From JACVRW01 sp963734365 (GTDB taxonomy: Bacteria; Actinomycetota; Thermoleophilia; Solirubrobacterales; Thermoleophilaceae), in the NCBI GenBank assembly GCA_963734365.1, contig CAVTGV010000004.1, forward strand, positions 558,001 to 622,000: DNA of 64,000 nt. The letters run 5' to 3'. The notes under the pieces are model-generated. The model searched no databases. It was not told the origin of the DNA and was given only the letters and a program-made list of their open reading frames with translations. The translations under genes were made by a program, and so were the position numbers. How positions within the stretch are numbered: the stretch's first letter is position 1; each line of letters opens with the position of its first letter. Below are positions 57,072 to 64,000 of this stretch, piece by piece.

Positions 57072-60000
57072 ATGTCCTTCGCCCATCTGCACGTCCATTC
57101 CGAGTACTCGGTGCTCGACGGCGCCTGCCGCATCGACTCGCTGGCCGAGCGCGCCGCCGCGCACGAGCAGCCGGCGCTGGGGCTCACCGACCACGGGGTG
57201 ATGAACGGTGCGGTGGAGCACTACAAGGCGTGCAAGCGGCACGGGATCAAGCCGATCCTGGGCCTCGAGGCCTACTTCGTGGACGACCGCGCCACCGAGG
57301 CGGTGCGCTACGAGCGCAACCACCTCACGCTGCTGGCCGCCAGCGACCAGGGCTTTCGCAACCTGGTCAAGCTGAGCTCGGCCGGCTATCTCGAGGGCTA
57401 TCGGCGCGGCAAGGCCAACGTGGACCTGGAGCTGCTGTCGCGTCACGCGGAGGGCGTGCTGGCCCTCACCGGCTGCCTGCAGTCGCGGATCAGCCGCCGC
57501 CTCGTGGACGGCTCGCGCGCCGAGGCCCGGGCTCACGCCGACGCCCTGATGCAGGTGTTCGGCTCGGAGAACGTGTTCTTCGAGGTCCAGAAGAACGGCG
57601 TCTCAGATCAGGACCGGGCCAACGCCGGGATCGTCGAGATCGCGCGCGAGGTGGGCCGCCCGCTGGTGGCCACCGGCGACGTGCACTACCTGCGCCGCGA
57701 GGACTACGACAACCATCGCGCGCTGCTGTGCGTCCAGACCAAGAGCACGCTGGCCCAGCCGAAGCTGTCGTTCGACACCAACGAGTTCTTCCTCAAGAGC
57801 TCGGCGGAGATGGCGGACGACTTCGGGGAGTGGCCCGAGGCACTCGAGACCAGCCTCGAGATCGCCGAGCGCTGCCAGGTGGAGATCGAGCTCGGCAAGA
57901 TGCTGATCCCGCGCTTCCCCACGCCTGAGGGGGAGGCGGAGTCGGACTACCTGCGGCGCCTGGCCCACGCCGGATTGCGCCGGCGCTACGGCGACCCGCC
58001 GCCCGCGGAGGCGGTCCAGCGCCTCGAGCTGGAGCTCGAGGTGATCGAGCGGATGGGGTTCTCGGCCTACTTCCTGATCGTGTGGGACTTCGTCAAGTTC
58101 GCCAAGGACTCGGGCATCTCGGTGGGCCCGGGCCGCGGGTCGGCGGCCGGCTCGCTCGTCTCCTACTCGCTCAACATCACCGAGGTCGACCCGCTCGCGT
58201 ACGGGCTGCTCTTCGAGCGCTTCCTCAACCCCGAGCGGGTGTCGATGCCGGACATCGACATCGACTTCTCGGTCAAGGGCCGGGCGCGGGTCATGCGCTA
58301 CGTGGAGGACAAGTACGGCAAGGAGTCGGTGGCTCAGATCGTGACCTTCGGCAAGATGCTGCCGCGCAACGCCACGCGCGACGCCGCGCGCGTGCTGGGG
58401 CTCGACTACGGCACCGGTGACCGCCTGGCCAAGCTGATCCCCGAGCCGGTGATGGGCCGCTCCAAGTCCTTCGACGAGTACCTGGCCGAGGAGCCCGACC
58501 TGCGCCGCGCCTACGACTCCGAGCCCGAGGCGCGCCAGATCATCGACACCGCCAAGGGCCTCGAGGGCATCGTGCGCAACGCCGGCATCCACGCGGCCGC
58601 GGTAGTGATCGCCGACCGCCCGCTCACCGACATCGTGCCGGTGCAGCTGATGGAGGACCGCGGGGCGGCCACCGTCTCCGGGGAGCGCTCCTACAAGGTG
58701 GTCACCCAGTACTCGATGAAGCCGATCGAGGAGATCGGCCTGCTCAAGATGGACTTCCTGGGCCTGCGCAACCTCGACGTGATCGAGGACTGCCTGGCCA
58801 TCATCGAGGAGTCCACCGGGGAGCGTCCCGACATCGCCGCGCTGCCGCTCGACGATCCGAAGACCTTCGAGATGATGGCCCGGGGGGACTCGGTCGGCGT
58901 GTTCCAGTTCGAGTCCGACGGCATGCGCGACGCCCTGCGCAAGGTCAAGGCCACCGAGTTCGAGGACCTGGTGGCGCTCAACGCGCTGTACCGGCCCGGT
59001 GCGATGCGCCACATCGACACCTACGCCCGAAACAAGCGCGACCCGGAGCTCATCACCTACGTGGACGATCGCCTGCGCCCGATCACCGAGGCCACCTACT
59101 CGGTGATCCTCTACCAGGAGCAGTCGATGCAGATCGCCAAGTCGATCGCGGGCTTCTCGGGCGCGGAAGCCGACGACCTGCGCAAGGCGATCGGCAAGAA
59201 GAACCGCGCCGCGATGGCGGCGCTGCGCGAGCGCTTCTTCGAGGGCGCCCGGGCCAGCGGCACCCAGGAGGCGGTGATCCAGGAGCTGTGGGCCGTCAAC
59301 GAGGCGGCGGCCGACTACTCGTTCAACCGCTCCCACGCCGCCTGCTACGGCCTGATCTCCTACCGCACCGCCTGGTTGAAGGCCAACTATCCAGCCGAGT
59401 ACATGGCTGCGCTGATCTCCTCGGTCATGTCGACCAAGGACAAGGTGCCGTTCTTCGTGGCCCAGTGCGAGGACATGGGCATCGAGGTGCTGCCGCCCGA
59501 CGTGAACATGTCGGGCCACGACTTCAAGGTCGTGGAGGGCAACATCCGCTTCGGTCTCGACGCCGTCAAGGGTCTCGGCTACTCCGCGGTGGAGGGGATC
59601 ATCCGGGCGCGCGAGGAGGGCGGCCCGTTCACGTCGGTGTGGGACTTCTGCCGGCGCGTGGACTGCCAGGCGGTCAACAAGAAGGCGAGCGAGTCGCTGG
59701 TCAAGTGCGGCGCGATGGACTCGCTGCCGGGCACGCGCACGGGCATGATGCACGTGCTGCCGAACGCACAGGCGGCGGGCGTGCAGTCCCAGCAGGACGC
59801 CCAGCGCGGGCAGGGCTCGTTCTTCGACCTGGACGGCGACGGGGGAGGGGTGGGACCGGAGCCCGACCTGCCCGTTCCGGAGCTTCCCGACGAGCGCGAG
59901 GACCTGAACGCGTGGGAGAAGGAGACACTCGGGCTGTTCCTCTCCTCGCACCCCCTGAAGGCGGTGCGGCCGGCGCTGAGGGCGAAGGTGGACTGCTCCC

Positions 60001-60545
60001 TGGCAGACCTGCCGCTGAAGAAGGACGGCGAGTTGGTCACCGTCGGCGGCATGATCGCCGAGTGCAAGCGCATCCGCACGAAGAAGGGCGATCCGATGAT
60101 GTTCGCGACCCTCGACGATCTCGAGGGCCAGGTGGAGCTGCTCGTGTTCAACTCCGCCTACGCGGCCAACGCCGACAAGGTGGACGTCGACCGGATAGTG
60201 CTGGTGCGCGGCCGGGTCGACCACAAGGAGGCGGGCGAGATCAAGCTGGTCGCCCAGGAGGTGGAGCCCTTCGAGCCCAGCCACGAGGAGGTGCTGCGCG
60301 CCACCGAGGCGGCCGTGGCCGAGCCGCTGGTGCGGCGCCTCACGCTGCACGTGTCGCCCGGTGTGCCCGACAGCTTCCTGGAGGAGCTCAGGGAGGTGGT
60401 GGGCCACCATCCGGGCGAGCACGAGCTCATGCTGGCGGTGGGGGAGCGCCGGCTGCTGCTCGGGCAGGGCTGGAGGGTGTCCGCGGACGCCACCTGCCGG
60501 ACTGAGCTCGCCGGCCTGTCGGGCTCCGCACGCATCGTGGCCTAG
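57072..60545 (+). CDS. dnaE: DNA polymerase III alpha subunit
   Basis: 1157 aa, expected size. PHP domain (FAHLHVHSEYSVLDGACRID, LGLTDHGVMNGAVEHYKACK), polymerase core with GPGRGSAAGSLVSYSL and the catalytic MPDIDIDFS, finger region, tandem HhH, and C-terminal OB fold (VTVGGMIAECKRIRTKKGDP, VELLVFNSAYAANADKVDVD). Replicative polymerase. ATG 57072 gives the universal FxHLHxHSxYS beginning. The PHP metal residues look intact, suggesting active PHP proofreading as in other actinobacteria. Confidence 0.96.
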   Translation: MSFAHLHVHSEYSVLDGACRIDSLAERAAAHEQPALGLTDHGVMNGAVEHYKACKRHGIKPILGLEAYFVDDRATEAVRYERNHLTLLAASDQGFRNLVKLSSAGYLEGYRRGKANVDLELLSRHAEGVLALTGCLQSRISRRLVDGSRAEARAHADALMQVFGSENVFFEVQKNGVSDQDRANAGIVEIAREVGRPLVATGDVHYLRREDYDNHRALLCVQTKSTLAQPKLSFDTNEFFLKSSAEMADDFGEWPEALETSLEIAERCQVEIELGKMLIPRFPTPEGEAESDYLRRLAHAGLRRRYGDPPPAEAVQRLELELEVIERMGFSAYFLIVWDFVKFAKDSGISVGPGRGSAAGSLVSYSLNITEVDPLAYGLLFERFLNPERVSMPDIDIDFSVKGRARVMRYVEDKYGKESVAQIVTFGKMLPRNATRDAARVLGLDYGTGDRLAKLIPEPVMGRSKSFDEYLAEEPDLRRAYDSEPEARQIIDTAKGLEGIVRNAGIHAAAVVIADRPLTDIVPVQLMEDRGAATVSGERSYKVVTQYSMKPIEEIGLLKMDFLGLRNLDVIEDCLAIIEESTGERPDIAALPLDDPKTFEMMARGDSVGVFQFESDGMRDALRKVKATEFEDLVALNALYRPGAMRHIDTYARNKRDPELITYVDDRLRPITEATYSVILYQEQSMQIAKSIAGFSGAEADDLRKAIGKKNRAAMAALRERFFEGARASGTQEAVIQELWAVNEAAADYSFNRSHAACYGLISYRTAWLKANYPAEYMAALISSVMSTKDKVPFFVAQCEDMGIEVLPPDVNMSGHDFKVVEGNIRFGLDAVKGLGYSAVEGIIRAREEGGPFTSVWDFCRRVDCQAVNKKASESLVKCGAMDSLPGTRTGMMHVLPNAQAAGVQSQQDAQRGQGSFFDLDGDGGGVGPEPDLPVPELPDEREDLNAWEKETLGLFLSSHPLKAVRPALRAKVDCSLADLPLKKDGELVTVGGMIAECKRIRTKKGDPMMFATLDDLEGQVELLVFNSAYAANADKVDVDRIVLVRGRVDHKEAGEIKLVAQEVEPFEPSHEEVLRATEAAVAEPLVRRLTLHVSPGVPDSFLEELREVVGHHPGEHELMLAVGERRLLLGQGWRVSADATCRTELAGLSGSARIVA

Positions 60546-60548
60546 CCG

Positions 60549-60995
60549 CTAGAGCAGAAGCGCGGCGCAGCCGGCCATAGCTCCGAGCGCCAGCAGCGTT
60601 CCCACGATCCCCAGCACCTCGCCGGTGATGGCCAGGCTCCGGGCAGTCGTATCCGAGCGGCGTGCGTCGCGGCCGAGACCCCAGGCGCTCACCGACAGCG
60701 GCAGAGCGATGATGAAGAACAGCCCGAGCGTCAGCGTCAGCACGCACAGGCCGAGCAGACCGAGCACGAGCGACGCAACCGCCGTGCCGCTGCCGGCGCG
60801 TCGCGCGGGCGCCGGCGGCCGCTCCACGGGGAGCCAGCGCAGCGCTCGCCACAGGTCCTCGGAGTAGCGCGCGGCCCAGGCCTCGGCCACGCGAGCTTCG
60901 AACTCGTCGCCCGACAGCCGGCCGCTCATCCAGTGGCCTCGCAGCAGGCTCACCGTGTACTCCCGTTCGCGGTCCGATACCAGCAGCGCGTTCAC
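60549..60995 (-). CDS. DUF1707/DUF4190-type membrane protein
   Basis: 148 aa from GTG 60995. N-terminal DUF1707 (SHOCT-like) segment LVSDREREYTVSLLRGHWMS, GRLSGDEFEARVAEAWAARY. C-terminal DUF4190 with paired TM helices (VASLVLGLLGLCVLTLTLGL and ITGEVLGIVGTLLALGAMAG). This fusion is common in actinobacteria; function unknown, possibly envelope stress related. It converges on dnaE with 3 nt between stops. Confidence 0.8.
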   Translation of the reverse strand: MNALLVSDREREYTVSLLRGHWMSGRLSGDEFEARVAEAWAARYSEDLWRALRWLPVERPPAPARRAGSGTAVASLVLGLLGLCVLTLTLGLFFIIALPLSVSAWGLGRDARRSDTTARSLAITGEVLGIVGTLLALGAMAGCAALLL

Positions 60996-61050
60996 GTTGC
61001 AACTGCATGTTAGATGCCCGTTTGACGCCGCTCCGCACTACACTGGCCGG

Positions 61051-61449
61051 GTGCAACCGCTCCCCGCGCGCCACGCGAACGAGCTCCACGAGTGCCGGCG
61101 CTGCTGCTCGTTTTGCGACCGGGTTGTTCACCCTTCGGGCTGCATCGCATCGGGCTGCCAGTTCCTCTATCTGTACGACGACGAGGAGACCGGCCGCCGC
61201 TTCATGGGCTGCATGCACAAGGTCTTCCGCGGCGAGATCGACCTGGAGCTGTTCCAGGCGGCGGAGCGCTCGCGCCAGGGCTTCGGGGGCGTGAAGATGA
61301 CGGGCATGCCTCTGCCCCAGTGCCGGGCGAGCGTCGAGCGGGCCTACGACGGCTACTCGGAGGCCTTCGAGTGCGTCAACCCGCAGTTCTTCAAGAAGCC
61401 GTCGCTGGACGACGTGGACGCCGCGTTCGACCTGCGCGACGAGCTCTGA
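61051..61449 (+). CDS. Cys-rich conserved-looking hypothetical protein
   Basis: 132 aa from GTG 61051. Cysteine cluster near the N-terminus: HECRRCCSFCDRVV, then GCIASGCQFLYLYDDEETGR and FMGCMHKVF, with further Cys in LPQCRASVERAYDG and EAFECVNPQFFKK. The spacing suggests a zinc or Fe-S site. The ending FFKKPSLDDVDAAFDLRDEL is acidic and helical. I recall no named family. Divergent from the DUF1707 gene. Confidence 0.6.
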   Translation: MQPLPARHANELHECRRCCSFCDRVVHPSGCIASGCQFLYLYDDEETGRRFMGCMHKVFRGEIDLELFQAAERSRQGFGGVKMTGMPLPQCRASVERAYDGYSEAFECVNPQFFKKPSLDDVDAAFDLRDEL

Positions 61450-61453
61450 TCAG

Positions 61454-62332
61454 CTAGCCGCGCTTCCGGCGACGCTTGCGCGAGCGCAACCCGGTGCGTC
61501 GCAGCTCGCGCATCCGGTCGATGTCCTCCTTCGCCACCGCCTTACCGGCCTTGCCGGGGCCCTCGAACAGCGCTGGGAGCTTCTCGAACAGCGGCTCGGA
61601 CAGGAAGGCCGCACAGCCGCGGGCGCCGATCTCGCCGTCGCCGGGTGGCGCGTGGCGGTCGCGGTTCGAGCCCAGCGGGGTCTGCGAGTCGTTCATGTGC
61701 AGGCAGCGCAGCCGGCGCTTGCCCAGCAGCCTCACGAACTCGTCCATCACCTCCCCGAGCTTGTCCGCCGTGGTGATGTCGAACCCGCTGGCCAGCATGT
61801 GGCAGGAGTCGAGGCACAGGCCGATGCGCTTGTCGGCGCCGGACAGGTCGACCAGCTCGCTCAGCTCGTCGAACGAGCGGCCGATCGTGTTGCCCGCGCC
61901 GGCGGTGTTCTCGAGCAGCAGCCGGCAGCGGTCGGACTCCGACAGCGCGTGCTGGACCATCTTCCCGACCCGGGCCAGCGCCTCGTCCGCCGGCTCCCCG
62001 ACGGTCGAGCCGGGGTGGACCACCACGCCGTCGGCCTTGATCTCGTCGCCCATGCGCAGCGCGTGGATGAGCGACGCCGCGGACTTGGCCCGCATCTCCC
62101 TGTCCTTGGTCGCCGGGTTGATGAGGTAGACGGCGTGAATGGTCACGGACTCGATCGGGCCGTCCTTCATCAGCTCGAGGAACTCGGCGATGTCGTCGGG
62201 CTTCCAGCGCGTGGGGCGCCACTGGCGCGGCGACTGGTTGAACACCTGGATCGCGTCACAACCGCGTTCCACACCACGCTGGTGCGCCTGCACCAGCCCG
62301 CCGGCCGTGGAAACATGGGCGCCGATGAGCAT
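61454..62332 (-). CDS. nfo: Endonuclease IV (AP endonuclease)
   Basis: 292 aa from ATG 62332. TIM-barrel AP endonuclease: LIGAHVSTAGGLVQAHQRGV, FNQSPRQWRP, LLLENTAGAGNTIG (metal Glu), IGLCLDSCHMLASGFD (metal Asp and His) and HMNDSQTPLGSNRDRHAPPG with GEIGARG. Cuts DNA 5' of abasic sites in base-excision repair. A short basic tail (RSRKRRRKRG) ends the protein. The start codon overlaps the gltX start on the other strand. Confidence 0.93.
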   Translation of the reverse strand: MLIGAHVSTAGGLVQAHQRGVERGCDAIQVFNQSPRQWRPTRWKPDDIAEFLELMKDGPIESVTIHAVYLINPATKDREMRAKSAASLIHALRMGDEIKADGVVVHPGSTVGEPADEALARVGKMVQHALSESDRCRLLLENTAGAGNTIGRSFDELSELVDLSGADKRIGLCLDSCHMLASGFDITTADKLGEVMDEFVRLLGKRRLRCLHMNDSQTPLGSNRDRHAPPGDGEIGARGCAAFLSEPLFEKLPALFEGPGKAGKAVAKEDIDRMRELRRTGLRSRKRRRKRG

Positions 62333-63590
62333 GAGAGTCCGCTTCGCACCCAGCCCGACAGGCGTCCTGCACATCGGCGGCGCGAGGACGGCACTGTACA
62401 ACTGGCTGCTCGCCCGCGGCTCGGGAGGCACCTTCGTGCTGCGCATCGAGGACACCGACCGCGAGCGGTCGACGGCGGAGAACGTCGAGCAGATCCTCGA
62501 CGCCCTGCGCTGGCTCGAGCTCGACTGGGACGAGGGGCCGTTGTCGCAGGCCGAGCGCCGCCCCGAGCACGCGGCGGCGATCGACCAGCTCATCGCCTCG
62601 GGTGACGCCTACGAGGACGAGGGCGCGATCCGGCTGCGCGTGCCCGACGAGGGCGAGACGGTGGTCCACGACTCGATCCGCGGCGACATCACCTTTCCGC
62701 ACTCGGCCATCCAGGACTTCGTGGTCCGGCGCTCGGACGGCAGCCCGCTCTACAACCTCGCGGTCGCCGTTGACGACCGCGACATGGGCATCACGCACGT
62801 GGTGCGCGGCGACGACCACATCTCGAACACCCCCCGCCAGGTGATGATCCTGCGCGCCCTGGGCGCCGAGCCGCCCCTGTACGCCCACCTCCCGCTGCTC
62901 CACGGACCCGACGGCAAGAAGCTGTCCAAGCGCCACGGGTCGGCCTCGGTGCAGGAGCTGCGCGACGCGGGCTACCTGCCCGAGGCGGTGCGCAACTACG
63001 TGTCGCTGCTCGGCTGGGGCTATGACGAGTCCACGACCTTCATGAGCACACCCGAGCTGATCGAGCGCTTCGACCTCGCGCGGGTGTCGAAGAACCCGGC
63101 CGTGTTCGACGAGCAGAAGCTGCGTTGGATGAACGGGCGCTATCTGCGCGAGCTCGCCCCCGAGGATCTGCGCGCGCGGCTGGAGGAGAGCAGCGGGCGC
63201 GAGGTGCCGCCCGAGGCAGTGGCCATCAGCCAGGAGAAGATGCAGACACTCGCCGACTTCTGGCCGCTGGCCGGATTTCTCGTCGAACGGCCCGCCGGCT
63301 ACGACGAGAAGGCGTGGCGGAAGGTCATGTCGGACGGCGCTTCCGAGCGGCTGCAGGCCGCCCGGGAAGCACTGGAGGCGGTGGGCGAGCCGTTCGCGAC
63401 CGAGCAGGTGGAGACCGCGCTGCGCGGACTGGTCGAACGGCTGGAGGTAAAGCCCAAGGATGTGTTCCAGCCGATCCGGGTGGCGCTCACGGGAACCACG
63501 GTCTCACCCGGCATCTTCGAGTCGGTGGCCGCGCTCGGCCGCGAGGAGACCCTCGCGCGCATCGACGCGGCGCTCGCGCACGCCGAATAG
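62331..63590 (+). CDS. gltX: Glutamyl-tRNA synthetase, compact form
   Basis: 419 aa if started at ATG 62331; ATG 62325 or GTG 62307 would add 2 or 8 residues. Class I signatures: RFAPSPTGVLHIGGARTALY (HIGH as HIGG), LRIEDTDRERS, VVRGDDHISNTPRQ and KKLSKRHG (KMSKS). It is shorter than the usual 460-500 aa: after LIASGDAYEDEG the sequence goes straight to AIRLRVPDEGETVVHD, omitting the zinc/loop segment found in many GluRS. Charges tRNA-Glu. Divergent, with overlapping starts, from nfo. Confidence 0.92.
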   Translation: MRVRFAPSPTGVLHIGGARTALYNWLLARGSGGTFVLRIEDTDRERSTAENVEQILDALRWLELDWDEGPLSQAERRPEHAAAIDQLIASGDAYEDEGAIRLRVPDEGETVVHDSIRGDITFPHSAIQDFVVRRSDGSPLYNLAVAVDDRDMGITHVVRGDDHISNTPRQVMILRALGAEPPLYAHLPLLHGPDGKKLSKRHGSASVQELRDAGYLPEAVRNYVSLLGWGYDESTTFMSTPELIERFDLARVSKNPAVFDEQKLRWMNGRYLRELAPEDLRARLEESSGREVPPEAVAISQEKMQTLADFWPLAGFLVERPAGYDEKAWRKVMSDGASERLQAAREALEAVGEPFATEQVETALRGLVERLEVKPKDVFQPIRVALTGTTVSPGIFESVAALGREETLARIDAALAHAE

Positions 63591-63615
63591 GGCTCAACTT
63601 TCCCGCCGCGAGGGC

Positions 63616-63643
63616 TCAACTTTCCCCTCGCGGCTGCCGATAG
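63616..63643 (+). promoter_or_regulatory. Sigma-28 (FliA/WhiG)-like promoter
   Basis: TCAACTTT (63616-63623), 12-nt spacer, GCCGATAG (63636-63643). The E. coli FliA consensus is TAAAGTTT, 11 nt, GCCGATAA, so the -10 matches 7 of 8 and the -35 6 of 8. It lies 26 nt before the HDOD gene start. A second GGGCTCAACTTTCCC occurs 22 bp upstream (63590-63604). Confidence 0.6.
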
Positions 63644-63669
63644 CCAGGGTGACGACGCTCGATCACCCA

Positions 63670-64000
63670 ATGGAAGCCGCCCTCACACCAAGCCCCGCCC
63701 GCACGAAGCCCCGCAGGCCGAGTCCCAGCGGAGGCCACGGCCGCCGGCTGACGGCCGCCTTCGAGGCGCTCGAGGCCTTCCCCGCGCTGGCCGAGTCGCG
63801 CAACCGGGTCCTGCGCGTGGTCCGCGAGGAGCGGACCTCGACCGGCGAGGTCGTGGCCGCGGTGGAGTCCGACGTCGCGCTCGTGATCACCGTCCTGCGC
63901 ATCGCCAACCGCAGCGCCGCACGCAAGCGCGGCAAGATCGCCGGCATCCCCGAGGCGGTGGAGATCCTCTCGCCCGAGGGAGTGGAGACCCTGGCCGCGC
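63670..64000 (+). CDS. HDOD-domain protein (partial, runs off the window)
   Basis: 110 codons from ATG 63670 with no stop. After a Pro/Arg-rich start, the sequence TAAFEALEAFPALAESRNRV, LRVVREERTSTGEVVAAVES, DVALVITVLRIANRSAARKR and IPEAVEILSPEGVETLAA fits the first helices of an HDOD domain, found in signalling proteins of motility, biofilm and c-di-GMP pathways. A catalytic HD motif is not visible so far. The sigma-28-like promoter upstream supports a motility or development link. Confidence 0.65.
   Translation, partial: MEAALTPSPARTKPRRPSPSGGHGRRLTAAFEALEAFPALAESRNRVLRVVREERTSTGEVVAAVESDVALVITVLRIANRSAARKRGKIAGIPEAVEILSPEGVETLAA

Noticed and set aside
57603..60422. 939-codon reverse open frame opposite dnaE
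   Set aside because: Very long but low-complexity His/Leu/Val/Arg translation with no motif; typical of the antisense frame of a GC-rich gene.

Overview
The window is a 64 kb piece of a very GC-rich bacterial chromosome with actinobacterial gene content. GTG and TTG starts are common, start/stop overlaps (ATGA, GTGA) are pervasive, the tRNAs are canonical bacterial ones, and there are several NTF2-like proteins that begin MSQEN/MSAEN and end EAVGLRE/EAVGLSE. From memory I associate that signature with the Thermoleophilia (Solirubrobacterales). The placement is an inference and needs a marker-gene tree.

Layout. 0.25-1.7 kb: a ZIP metal transporter behind a frame-disrupted LuxR-type response regulator. 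1.75-6 kb: a translationally coupled redox operon (two tiny membrane-anchored proteins, an ApbE flavin transferase, a ferric-reductase-like haem membrane protein) divergent from an OmpR-type two-component system. 6.4-9.7 kb: small membrane protein, SRPBCC protein, tRNA-Gly, isocitrate lyase, RsbW-like ATPase, tRNA-Cys. 9.7-14.5 kb: an acetate module (DUF485 protein, ActP symporter, acetyl-CoA synthetase) which with isocitrate lyase points to growth on acetate or C2 units; a damaged glutamine amidotransferase lies in the middle. 14.5-21 kb: two nucleotide-sugar-type epimerases, a frame-disrupted sugar-dehydrogenase lipoprotein with a PKD domain, and a membrane sulfatase/phosphotransferase, ending at tRNA-Val.

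21.08-29.79 kb is an accessory island. The last 16 bp of the tRNA-Val locus recur at 29771-29786, as expected for tRNA-targeted site-specific integration. Inside are an excisionase-like HTH gene heading a four-gene overlapping cassette with an HExxH protein, small stress/accessory genes (NTF2-like, VOC, GYD, Crp-like), a family of hairpin-forming intergenic repeats, and a possible capsid-gene remnant. No integrase was found.

29.8-41.7 kb: two tandem NTF2-like genes, a DUF4239 membrane protein, a secreted beta-helix protein, a phosphate module (DUF47, Pit, 79-aa membrane protein), a class V aminotransferase, an MBL hydrolase, fumarylacetoacetase with an uncharacterised partner, and a glycosyltransferase coupled to thrS. 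41.7-56.3 kb is an information-processing and arginine block: thrS, infC, rpmI, rplT, a strong terminator, then trmH-like, pheS, pheT, argC, argJ, argB and argD, all overlapping; argG follows after a reversed NHL-type gene. Between infC and rpmI is a tandem 176-bp duplication carrying two hairpins, one of which has a relative at 32.7 kb. 57-64 kb: dnaE, two small genes, then nfo and gltX diverging from overlapping start codons, and a truncated HDOD-domain gene behind what looks like a sigma-28 (FliA/WhiG) promoter.

Most promising leads for something new: the 39-nt hairpin family and tandem duplication at infC-rpmI, the sigma-28-like promoter/HDOD gene, the tRNA-Val island with its intergenic repeats, and the shared leader of the MSQEN genes.
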